Shown here: positions 1-10,322 of the stretch, piece by piece | How the letters are laid out: every line of letters begins with the position of its first letter | How positions within the stretch are numbered: the first letter of the stretch is position 1 | Source of the DNA: Planoprotostelium fungivorum | Lineage: Eukaryota > Evosea > Variosea > Cavosteliida > Cavosteliaceae | Assembly (NCBI GenBank): GCA_003024175.1 | Contig: MDYQ01000464.1 | Location: 26,095 to 90,094 of the forward strand | DNA length: 64,000 bases | Direction: 5' to 3' | Program-made: the position numbers and the translations under genes | Notes under the pieces: generated by a model | The model's input: the letters and a program-made list of their open reading frames with translations, nothing else | What the model was told of the DNA's origin: nothing | The model's database searches: none

Positions 1-2548
1 CAGAAGAGACTTTTGAGAGAAGCTCTACGATCAACAGCCACCATGCAGAAGGTGATCCATTGCCTTCTCACGTAACGACTCAACGATGTCAGACACCCAG
101 TGCATCAAATCGTATCTTGACCAACTGCATCTTTCTCAGTCGAGTGTTCCTGCGAGCCATCATGCAACATGAGATCCCAGATAAAATCCCTCACCACTTC
201 CAGAAGAACAACCTCCACGATGAGAGATTACCATTACAGCTCATCGAGCTCCTGATCGAATACCTCGTATCTCAGAAAGTCACGTGAGTCCTCTCATCAG
301 ATCCATCTGATCCCCACAGTGAAGACAACTACACGATCCACGAGCAGATCATCGACGAGCTCATCTGTCTCCTCTCCTGTGAGGTCATCTCTCCCTACGG
401 TAGTCACCCCAATGGACTCTTTTTCTTCTACGATCTCTTTCTGGGCAAGAGATCCAAATGTGACGCGTTCGCACCGAGGTCAGACTTATTCTCATTTCTC
501 CCCTGACATCGTACAGATTTGTACAGACCTTGCTCGGTAATTTTATAGAGAGGAACAAGTGGATCAGGAAGGATGAATCCACCTCGATGCATCACCCCTC
601 CGAAGAGAAGATGACATCATTCATAAGAAAAGCAGCGGGTGAAATGTTACGTTTCGCTCGTCTTCTCAATCGAACAGCTCTCTTCTTGTCTATTCCATGG
701 AATGCATACAAGTTACTGTGGGGGAAAGAGAAGAGACACTCGATGAGAGAGATGTCATCCTCCCCCCTCGCCGATCACAGTCTCTTCCTCTTGTTGGTCT
801 TGAGCCACCGTAACAGTGTACATAACCCGTTTCATGAAGTGCTGTCGACCATTCGAAACACTTCGTGTGAGTGGATTCAAGGATGATGTAAGGTAGAGGA
901 CGATCTGATGTGTACAGATGATCATTTGGATGCCGATGCAGTCATACCCAACAGCTCACAGGAGATATCCTATCTCAAATTGTATCAATCCATGTGTGAT
1001 CGCATCCACCACGACGGAACCATCCTCTTATTGTACTATCTGCTCCACAGAAATTCTGAATTCCGAGCCTTCATTCTCTGCAGAACAGACATCGATATCA
1101 TGGTGTGTTCATCCTCTTCTGATGATTCAATGCCGTATATATTTATTCTATATATCGATCACACGATGCATCGTCTACAACAGACATCGAATGACTCACA
1201 CCTAACGATAGGTCGTTCCTCTGCTTCGTCTACTTTACAAGACGATCGGACACAAGCCACAGTTGACCTACATGACTCTCATCTGCGTCTTCATCATGAG
1301 CGGTGACTCTTTCTTCAACAAGAACATTCAAGATCTGGTGAATACTCCTCTCCTCTCATCCTCTGACCTCCACCAGAGAGTCGATTCCGTCCCTTGGATC
1401 AATTCTCTCCGCTCTGTCACCAGCGTCAGCGTGTCCGATTTGACCATCTTAGTCTTTGTGAAGATCATTCAAGTGAATATATCGACCATAAGGGTGAAGA
1501 ATGAATGTCCATTCATCGTTGATTCCCGTAGGATGCATATCTACACACCAACTGCCTGGCCACCCTGGCGAATCTGTCCCTTTACATCTGCGACATCCAC
1601 TCGCAGGCTGCGAATCGCATCGTCAAGTTGTACGAGCTGCTCTGCAAGAAGTACATGAGAACGGCGGGGATTCCGTTTCAAAGAGATGGAACCACACTGT
1701 CCGTCGTTGTAGATGGAGTGGGAGGGGCTACACAGAACGGTCTACCCTCTCACGTGAACAGAGAAACCTCCGACGATGATTCGATCCACTCCGAAGAGGT
1801 GAATCACATCTCTCGTTTCATATCTGAAAGAAATAGGGAACCGAATTAGCTACCTATTCCGATCTGTTGAATACGATGTTGCAGATACTGAACAACATCA
1901 TCACTCACAATTTAACGCGTAATCCGAACATGATGTACGCCATTTTATACCAGAAGGTGAGGGGATGGGTGTGAAGAGATGGATTGATCATGAATAGGAA
2001 CTCTTTTGTTCTTCACCGTTGGAGCCACGATACAAAGAGTATTTGGATAACATTCAGACGGCCATTCGACACTTTGAAAAGTCACTGACCAGCCAACAAG
2101 AAGATCTCGAGTTGTCATCGGAGGACATCTTGGTGATCATCAAGAGGCAGTCTCTCTCTTGGACCGGGCAGGGATTGACTGTGAGTCATCACCATCTATC
2201 TGATGACAATCCACCCACTCTGATCGTCTTCATCATCATCGTGATCCACCCGCTCTCGATGTCATCATCACGCTCACGATGCTCATCTCTTCACAGCCAC
2301 AAGCCCAATCACAGTATCGATACGAAGATGAGAGCAATTCAGAAGAATTCTTCACACCCTACATATGGTCTCTGGTGGTATCACAGGTGAATCTAATTTG
2401 GGATCGATCGCGCATGATGTGAGTCACCTCTTCATCTACAAGTGCTGACCTCACCCACAGGTTGTTTCCACAAGTGGAAGAAGAAGAGCCGGACGGATCA
2501 GACAGTGGAGAGCTCACAGACGTCGCGATCGATATAGAGGACGGATGA
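1..2548 (+). CDS. DYM: Dymeclin, 5' part missing
   Basis: Spliced gene whose start lies left of the window. Several exons match dymeclin in order: a SLFLLLVLSHRNS segment near 780-820, DGTILLLYYLLHRNSEFR near 1014-1067, a block like YLHTNCLATLANLSL near 1530-1590 followed by CDIHSQAANRIVKLYELLCK, LNNIITHNLTRNPNMMYAIL near 1885-1945, and the C-terminal EEFFTPYIWSLV near 2346-2385. It ends in an acidic tail (EEEEPDGSD...) with TGA at 2546-2548. Dymeclin is a peripheral Golgi protein needed for Golgi organisation and traffic; in human it is mutated in Dyggve-Melchior-Clausen dysplasia. Introns of about 40-60 nt split the frame, so no single ORF spans it. It converges on the SAMHD1 gene with only about 24 bp between stop codons, so the 3' ends of the transcripts probably overlap. 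Identity is firm; exact exon edges are not. Confidence 0.88.
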
Positions 2549-2571
2549 TAAACGATCACACGTTGATGTAT

Positions 2572-4417
2572 TCAAAAGTGAAGTTGTCTCTGATGGATGA
2601 CCCCTTCTCTTCCCTTTGTCACGGGGTCTGGCATCATTCTCAAAGGACTCGGGTTGCAGTTGCGAGATTCCAAGTATTTGTTGAAGGCTCTCTGTGCGGC
2701 CAGTCTCTGTCTACCGTGAACAAGACCCTTCGTCTCCTCTCTCACCTTCTTCTCGTCTCTCACAAAGATTCGAACGTAAGACTCTCTGAATTGGTTTGGA
2801 ATGAGCAAGCTCACTTCTTCCTTCTGCATTAAGAATTTCTCTGCAGACGTGAGACGTATGATTTAGAGAGTCTCTCACGGTTAGGATTGTATTTCGAAAA
2901 GAAGTGTGTGTGATTGACTGGATTCTTATCTCTCATGGCTGAAGGGTGTCAATCACAAGAGATGAAAGAAGGAACGAAACTCACCGTAGTTCATGACGAC
3001 ATGATCGACGATGACATCGTTGGGTTGCAGTGATGAATCGTGTTGGATGATGTCCTCTACTCTCACGCTCGTGATGTCTTCGTGTTGATTGGGTGGGACG
3101 AGTACCTGAAACTCTCTCAACGTCTCCACATCCATTCCCACTCACCTCTCCGGCAGAACCGTACAATTGTCTCTTTCTGATCTTGCTGATGATGTCTCTC
3201 GATTCCTTCAGATTCGGATCTTTTGACGTCTCTATGGTCTTCAAGATGGAATCAGATAAGAGGGTGAACCTGATTCGATTGAGTCGATCGTCTTCACTTG
3301 TATTCACTCTGCTGGATCTTCTATCGCGGAGGAGATGTTCAGATAGGGATCGGCGAGGGTGAGTGCGTCTGATATCATGAATTCGATGGATTTGACGACA
3401 CGGTGGGTGTAGACCTGCATGGTTCAGATCGATCGATTCGATGGAATTTGGTTGAAATGTCGATGAGATGTATTCACTCTCTTGTGCATGGAGTATCGCG
3501 TGTGAAACATCTCGTAGATGTTGTACACTTCTTTCTGTGCGTCCGTCATTCATCTACGTACACTGAATCATCTCACCGCGTTGAAACAGATCTCGTCTTC
3601 TATGACACGACAGTGGTGGACTAACCTATTCGAATGCTAAGAGTTCGAGAGGATTCGGTTTCAGAATACCTGGCCCAATCGTAGCTGCTCTTGATACCAC
3701 TGAAGAGACAGTCTCTGGCGAGATAATCGAACTTGTCCACGTCGATGCTGTTTCTCATGTTGGCCACGATGTCGAACAGAAACTGTTTCTCTCTCGTGCT
3801 TCTGGGAGGTGGTGAGATATATTTGAAGATGGATGACCTCACTCTCTCTCTTTTCCGGTGATGAGTTGTTTGAGGAAGTTGATGTCTTCCTGCTCCATGT
3901 CGATTTGATTCTCATCGATCATGTGGGACAACATCGTCTTTGACATGTCCTCGTGATGCCATTTGATTCCCTTGTACATCAAAAGCCACTCCTCAAAGGC
4001 ATGACTGAATGGACCGTGGCCGAGATCTGATTACGGTCATCGCGAGATCCCATCTCAAACTCACCGTGACAGAGTCCAGCCAGAGTCACTAGTTTTTCTT
4101 CTCTGTCTGTGACCTGCAGTTCGGGTTGCTTGTGTCGAATCTGCGAAATCATCTTGTTGGCGAGTCTAGCCACTCCCAAACAGTGCTCGAAACGATGATG
4201 AACAGCGCCAGGGAATACGTAGTAGCTGGTACCTGTGATCTTCAATCATGTGACGAATCTTCTAAACATTACCCAACTGTTTCAGATCCCTCAGACGTTG
4301 GAATTGAGGGGTGTCTATCATTTGAAAAGCGTAGTCAGGAAGCGTGTAGTGGCCATGTATGGGATCGTTGATTGTCTTTCCCCCACGCTCACCGAACACT
4401 TCAAACGAGTCATCCAT
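2572..4417 (-). CDS. SAMHD1: SAMHD1-type HD-domain dNTP triphosphohydrolase without SAM domain
   Basis: Start ATG at 4417 gives [20 protein letters not shown], then [22 protein letters not shown]-type sequence that matches the beginning of the SAMHD1 catalytic core. After an intron come [20 protein letters not shown] and, across the next intron, the HD motif [16 protein letters not shown]. Later exons carry [37 protein letters not shown] and a C-terminal [10 protein letters not shown]-like segment. The family cleaves dNTPs to deoxynucleosides and triphosphate, controlling dNTP pools. The metal-binding H..HD..D ligands appear intact. Unlike human SAMHD1 there is no room for an N-terminal SAM domain: the protein begins directly at the core. 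Seven or so short introns. Identity is secure; the last exon (2572-2829) is read straight through and could hide one more small intron. Confidence 0.9.
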
Positions 4418-4480
4418 CTTTTATTTACTGAATGGTGTTAATCTTCTCTGTTTTCGATCAATCAAATAGTTCATCGATGG

Positions 4481-4765
4481 ATGACTTCAAGAGTGGTGAC
4501 TTTCTCACATTTGAAGAGAAGAATCGACGTGAGTTCGTAGAGCGAGTGAGACTGATGTGGATGGATTTGGATTGATCTGATTTGATGCGTGGTCAATTCG
4601 TATTTCCCGCCACACATTCAACAGACAAAATTAACTGGAAATCACCGAGCTACCATCATAGAACCTCATCGTGACATAAATGGGTTCGGTGCTGAGATGG
4701 CTCGGGATATCGTACGACTTTGTCTGGACATGACCAGAAGATCATGCAGCTACGATCATACCTGA
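4481..4765 (+). CDS. Doubtful small spliced ORF upstream of the 5S gene
   Basis: ATG at 4481 opens MDDFKSGDFLTFEEKNR, followed by a good 5' splice site (GTGAGT, about 4533). Joining to a CATAG acceptor near 4670 gives QPHRDINGFGAEMARDIVRL in frame, ending at a TGA inside the 5S rRNA gene. The overlap with the 5S gene and lack of a recognised family make this weak. It may be chance coding sequence in the spacer, or exons of a gene I could not trace. No function is proposed. Confidence 0.15.
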
Positions 4766-4865
4766 TTGAAAACCCACGAACCCATTCCGAACTCGTAAGG
4801 TAAGCAATCGTGGGCGATGCTAATACTGTGATGGGAGACCGCACGGGAATCCATCGTGTCGTAGC
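4749..4865 (+). rRNA. 5S ribosomal RNA
   Basis: A 117-nt segment with the 5S layout. The ends pair (GCTACGA at 4749-4755 with TCGTAGC at 4859-4865). The 5' third reads GATCATACC, then AACCCATTCCGAACTCG, GTAAGCAATCGTGGGCGATG and TACTGTGATGGGAGACCGCA, matching the conserved eukaryotic loops and the internal pol III control elements (box A, intermediate element, box C). A TTTT run at 4866-4869 follows at once, as expected for a pol III terminator. It sits alone between protein genes rather than in a tandem array or rDNA unit, at least within this window. Confidence 0.93.
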
Positions 4866-4869
4866 TTTT
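4866..4869 (+). terminator. Pol III T-run terminator of the 5S gene
   Basis: Four thymines directly after the closing base of the 5S acceptor-like stem, the standard RNA polymerase III stop signal. Confidence 0.7.
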
Positions 4870-5184
4870 GCCTCTCGCCGCTCAATCGATGTGAAGGCTA
4901 GTATCATCTTGACGAATTTTGGACACGTTCACGATCAACGTCATCGACAATGTCTGTCTATGACGAATGATAAATGATGATGTGTAAGACCGTGCAGCTC
5001 TCATCAGAAGAATTTCTTGCGAGTAAAAGACCTTCACCGTGTCATCCAATGACACTCAGATCAGTGGGATGGAACCAGAAGTCTACCTCTGTCATGATGA
5101 GTCATCTGGTCACGGAGCGAATCTTGGTAGAGAAGTGGAAGGAGAAACACGAAGACATCGTGAGGAGACAAGAGGGACTGTAGA

Positions 5185-5211
5185 TCTTCTATAATACGAA
5201 CAAATCTTCAT
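5185..5211. repeat. Left member of a 27-nt near-repeat flanking the G8 gene
   Basis: Begins TCTTCTATAATAC and ends ATCTTCAT; the copy at 10296-10322 differs at only 3 of 27 positions by eye. The right copy overlaps the last codons and stop of LIG4 (read on the minus strand). The left copy, read the same way, would encode NEDLFVL then stop, like LIG4's DEDPFVL then stop, but a stop codon lies a few codons upstream. It may be a small relic of a LIG4 3' end. Confidence 0.6.
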
Positions 5212-5259
5212 TCGATACCAATTCGCATTACGAAAGTCGAGTGTATTGTTTTCACATCA

Positions 5260-8200
5260 TCAGACGGAGACCGAGAGCCTGGACGATGCTCTATGGCTCT
5301 TCATGGCGCCCATGCGGTTGCCCTTGGGTCTGCCCATGATGTTCTCCTTCGGGAGATCGACCATATACTGTCTAAGAGGAGGAACGATGGGACTATCGTA
5401 AAATCCTTCTTCTACGGCTGGAATAATAATGAGAACGAGATTGAAATGCATGCACTGAGATCTCACCCAGAGAAGAGAAGCGAATGTTATCGATGAGGAA
5501 ATCTGTGTGAGACCACCAGTGTAGGAAATCGAATCCAAGACAAGTTATGTTGGCACCGCCCAAGTCCTTCAGATTCACTCTCACTGTTTCGAATGAATCG
5601 TGCACGACAAATTCTGAAGGATGGGATCTCACCTAACGTCCATCCCCTGCTGTTGACCACGGCGTTCGCAGTGTTAACCTGGCTGACGTAGGTCTGGATG
5701 GGTCAGAATCGAATTCTGATCGAGATTTTGCTCACGGAAGGAGAATTCTGGAACGAATTGTTCTTTCCATCGTAATAATTGGCAGAGACGGTGATATTGA
5801 GGTAGTTCATATTCTGGAAGGGCTGCACGAGCTTCACGTAGAACTCGATCGATTTATACTGCGAGGGAATGGGGTTTTTGGGTTTAATGTTACAACTGCA
5901 ACGATGAATATGCATCGTCAGAATGAGAAGCTGACAAACTCACTTTTTGGTGGGGGTGAAGTAAAGTCTAGGTTTGGATGACGAATCGAAATAGAGGGAG
6001 TTGGATCCACAGTAGCTATTTGTGCTCGTCTTCCAGACGACTGGGTTGACTGTATCGTTCGCAGAGAAGTGATCATCGAAGATGTTGTAGATCGCATGAG
6101 TCGGGTTGCATCCCGCCAGAGTCTTCTTCAGAGTAGGTGGCGACAACTTGATCTGGTTTGCCTCCAAGGTCAATCTTCCCCTCATCAACTGATTCGGTCA
6201 GAATGAATCACTCGTAATGAATGTCATCGCTGATGACACGTATGGACATCGAGATATTTGCTTAGAAATGGATGTTTGAGATGATTCGATTGAATCACCT
6301 CCTTGCCAGTCTTCATATCACGTAGAGAGACGAAGACAGTCTGGCTGATCAATTTGGCCCAGAAGTCGATGGATACGGGAAATCTCGTCGTGTAAGTGGA
6401 GTGTCCGACCAAATTGTCAGTCAGGAGGTTGTCGTGCTCATCTACAATGGACACGTACAGATCTCTGGCATCTCCATAGATCGAATGCCAGATCTGCACG
6501 GTGAGAGAGGGCAGTTGGAAGTAACTGTACGGGTACAATTGGGCGAAGATCGTACCGACGTGGCCAGTTGTAGATGGGGCCACGGGGGTAAGTTCAGCAC
6601 GGAAATTGTTTCTCCTCAATACAATGGGAAGGGGATTTGGCATGGGAGGCACGACATATTTGTCCGTTCTACAATCGTGACAGCTCGCATTGATCTACCA
6701 CGATGAGTCACCCAATACAATTCGAACACCTCACCTTGTACGTCCTGAAGCCGATGTAAGGAATGTCTCTCACGTAGCCTCCACCGGTACTGTTACTGGG
6801 TGCACCTCTGAAGTCATTCGTCACCAGCAGGTACAAGTGATTGTCCTTGGCATTCCAGAAGGGGGCCCACGGTGACAGATGCTCCATGGACTTTGCCATT
6901 CCCAACGGAGCTCCACCGTCGGGCATCTCGATGTGGAAGGTGGTACCGTTGGGGTAAGGCATGGCAAAGACCAACCATTCTCCGAGAAGGAGGGCTCTCG
7001 GTGCGACGGAGGAGTTGGTCTGCATTCCGGTGCGTCGGCCGAAATGGTTGAAAGGAAGGATGTGATAGAAGGTGTTACTGAAGATGTTCGTCTTGCTGTT
7101 AGAGAGGAAGAAGGGAGATGTGGGTGTAGATCCCAACTTTCTGAAGATGATGCCGTCCATCTTCCAGTGACCGTAGACGGTAGTGTCGGTTGTAATGTTG
7201 TACTTATCCTGTGATAATGGGTCAGAATTGTGTGAGAATCGAAGGAAATTCACATTGGAGTTGACTTGTACGCTGGTGAGGGTACCACCCCACGGCTTGC
7301 AGATGTATCCGTTGGATTCGTACTTTGGTGTACAACCTTCCGTAGCTCCGTAGATGGTCTGATTGCTGACTAGCCAAGCTCCTCCTTTGTATCCCAGTGA
7401 CGTTCCGCTCGCATCTTGGTAGGCGAGACAGTTGGCAGAGCCGTTGAACATGAACTGTAGTCTCTGCACCATGGTGTAGTGAGACACAGAGTTGATGTAC
7501 TGGACGTTGAACAGCTTCTGCAGAGCAGTGGTACCCCACTGACTGTTGTCGCTGTTGACTACAGCTCCTGCTCCTCTCAAAGCGTTGGCGGTGAAATTGA
7601 CGAAAGTGCAGTTGATGAGAGTCTGAGAGCCTCCATTGTCGTAGCCACGATATCCACCGATGTACGTCAGCTGTCCGTTGGCATTGGGCATAGATCTACC
7701 AAACTGAGCAGACAGTGGAGTTGTGATGAGTCCGCTGATCACCAAATCAGTCGTTCGTAACGAAATCTCGGTGAAATCTCACGTGTTATCCGATTCTCCC
7801 ACGAACGTCGTGCGGATGATGAGCTGGGAATCAGACATCAAGATGTGTGCTTCACCAGAGTCCATCCATACGTTATCATAGTACGTTCCACTGGCGAAAC
7901 GACTCCAAACTGAACCATGTCTCGTCTTGTAAGACACAAAGTTGGTCACGTTGAACGCCTGTCCTCCATCAGCCACCCCATCTCACACCACGGTGACTCA
8001 CTTTGAACCACGAACCGGTGGACATGGATTGATCGGCATTGGGCATGGAATCGATGTGAAAACCATCCTTGTAGAGAGAGTGAGCGATGTTGTTGTGGAA
8101 ACCTCCGGGGCCGAATCCACTGTTACGAGGCTGCATGGTGGGTTTTCCAGGAACGTTCCACAACGTTTCGCCGAAAAGTCCGGTGGGGGCCAAGGGCATC

Positions 8201-10050
8201 GCCATCCAGTAGGCGATGAAAGCGGAAGAGGCGGCTTGTAGATGGTCAATAAATGTGTGATATCACGGGAATAACTCACAATTGTTGATGAATGTGTTGT
8301 TGGGGTTTGTGATCCAGAAGATAGAAGGCTGAACGTCGTGAGGTAAGAGAGGAGGGAACATGGGCTGTGCATAGATGCCAAGGTTGCCAATGAACTCGTT
8401 CAGTGTCTCTGCACCGTCTTCTCTGTCCTTCGTTCAGTCTGTCTCTTCTCTTTGTCTCTCATCTCACATGAAGTAACAGTGACCATGAGTCTTGTAAGCC
8501 ACGTTGTTCTTCACAATGGCTCCATCAGTCTCTGTGCGGACGTCAATCTTCATCCCACGGAAAAACAATAAAAGATAAAATAAATTCATGAAGACTCACC
8601 GTGGATGGTGATGCATCTCTGGTAGACGTGATGCACTGCACAGTTCTCGATGTTCTTGTTCTTTCCTACGACTGATCCCATGTTGTGGAAGTGCACTGGG
8701 TATCGACTTATGAATCCCTTCTGTCCCATTCGAGTGAATTCCACGCCGTACAAACTGGTCACGGGGCCGTTTCTGAACAGAGTGTGGCCACCATAAGAGG
8801 TGACGTCAGAGCTCTCATCACCTCTCACGACGATCTTTCTGGTCAACCATCTGTCTTCTCATCAATTTCATGTCGTCAGGTGATCTGATGGTGATGAAAG
8901 GTTCTATGTCAAAGCAGAGGAGAGATGTTCGAGACATACCCCACTTCAGCTCGCATGTAACCTTGGCCCCAGTGAGTGTAGCTGTCACATCATGTCAGGA
9001 GATCGTGATGATTGATGCATCGTGTATCTCACTTGAGAGGACGATTGAGGAGGATGGTTCTGCCTCCGTTCTTCACGGCGAGGATGGTGAATTCTTCGCT
9101 CTGCTCTGGAAAGGAATAGGTGTTGCTACCTCCTGATGTCATGGTGCCCATCGGACTCTGACCCCCAGCATTGGTAGTGTTATACTTTCCTCTTCCTGGG
9201 AACACCTATAATTCCTCGTCAGAGAAACTCCACAAGATGAGACAACATGATTCAACGTATGATTCACGAGACATCATTCATCATCTTCACCTCAGAGAAG
9301 TCGGTAGAGGCGATGACGATGCGATCGTTGACTGCCCACTGTACTGCATCTCTCAAGTTCAGAAGAGAGGAGCCGTTGACGGCAGTAGAAGACAGGAAGG
9401 TCCAAGTGGGTCCATTCACTCGACCATACATCTGCACTGAGCCGCCGGTGGCCACGATGATGGCTTTTCGAGAATGTCAGAGACATCTTCGATGTTGAAA
9501 TGGAGGTGTGTGATCACCTTTGCCTCCAAAGACGGTAGTAGGAGCCTCGTTAACAGGGTCTCTTCCTGTGGAAGAGTCAGTCTCTAATAGGTGGGGTGAA
9601 CGTAGTGACTTACCTAGATTGGTGAAATTGTTCGGATGTCCATACAGTGTGATATAGACCTTTCACCGTGTGAGAAGTTGGGAGGTGATATGCGATCCCA
9701 CCTTGTTAGTGATCGGACAATCACTGGACCCAACGGTGAGAATTCCCCCGCTGTTGACGACGATACCGTTCGACTTAAAGTCCATGTTTGTGTTGCTGAA
9801 ATACAAATGGCCAGAGACCTTGATGACTCCTAAGACGGCAGAAGGAGCCACATCCAATAGAACGGACGTGCCGGCTGCAATGGTCACATCGGCTTTCGGC
9901 TGATTCCATTGCGGCACTGTCCATGTCAAACATCTCATACAGAAATACCTCCTTACCAGAGGACCACTTTTGAAAGCTAGATACATCCACACAAGCACCG
10001 AGGCCCACAGACACCAAGCTGAAGAGGAAGAAGAGGACAACCTTCCTCAT
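5260..10050 (-). CDS. Secreted G8-domain / parallel beta-helix protein (CEMIP/TMEM2-like)
   Basis: ATG at 10050 opens a signal peptide (MRKVVLFFLFSLVSVGLG). After a roughly 40-nt intron comes a G8 domain: PQWNQPKADVTIAAGTSVLL, then GHLYFSNTNMDFKSNG and ILTVGSSDCPITNK, with the eight-glycine pattern of the family. Further exons carry RYPVHFHNMG and NIENCAVHHVYQRCITIHG (8586-8846), the hallmark of the right-handed helix region in CEMIP and TMEM2, and many Asn/Gly/Tyr-rich beta segments (6708-7745). It ends with KSHRASSRLSVSV and TGA at 5260; no transmembrane helix is evident at the C-terminus. In animals such proteins bind or depolymerise hyaluronan; the substrate here is unknown, and an extracellular polysaccharide role is inference. 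About fifteen short introns. Domain assignment is strong, exact product is not. Confidence 0.85.
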
Positions 10051-10295
10051 GTTGGTTGTGTGAGAGAATGTTCTAACCGGCAGCGTCAACACCGATTGAT
10101 AGCTGACAAAAAGGAGCGGGGTATGAAGGGATGCGTCAGCAGGCAATCAGGCCCGCCAGAGGCATTTCGGGCTTGGGCAACAGGTGGAAAATGCTTCTTC
10201 TCCTGACGCTAAAGCTTCACACGTCCCACTTATTGACACCACCACAACCTCTACTCAGCTGTCTTAAAGTGAAGACAAAGACAGAAAATAAAAGG

Positions 10296-10322
10296 TCTTC
10301 TATAATACAAACGGATCTTCAT
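10296..10322. repeat. Right member of the 27-nt near-repeat flanking the G8 gene
   Basis: Pairs with 5185-5211 in direct orientation, 24 of 27 bases alike. It spans the LIG4 stop codon (CTA at 10300-10302 on the plus strand). The two copies bracket the G8 gene almost exactly. Confidence 0.6.
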
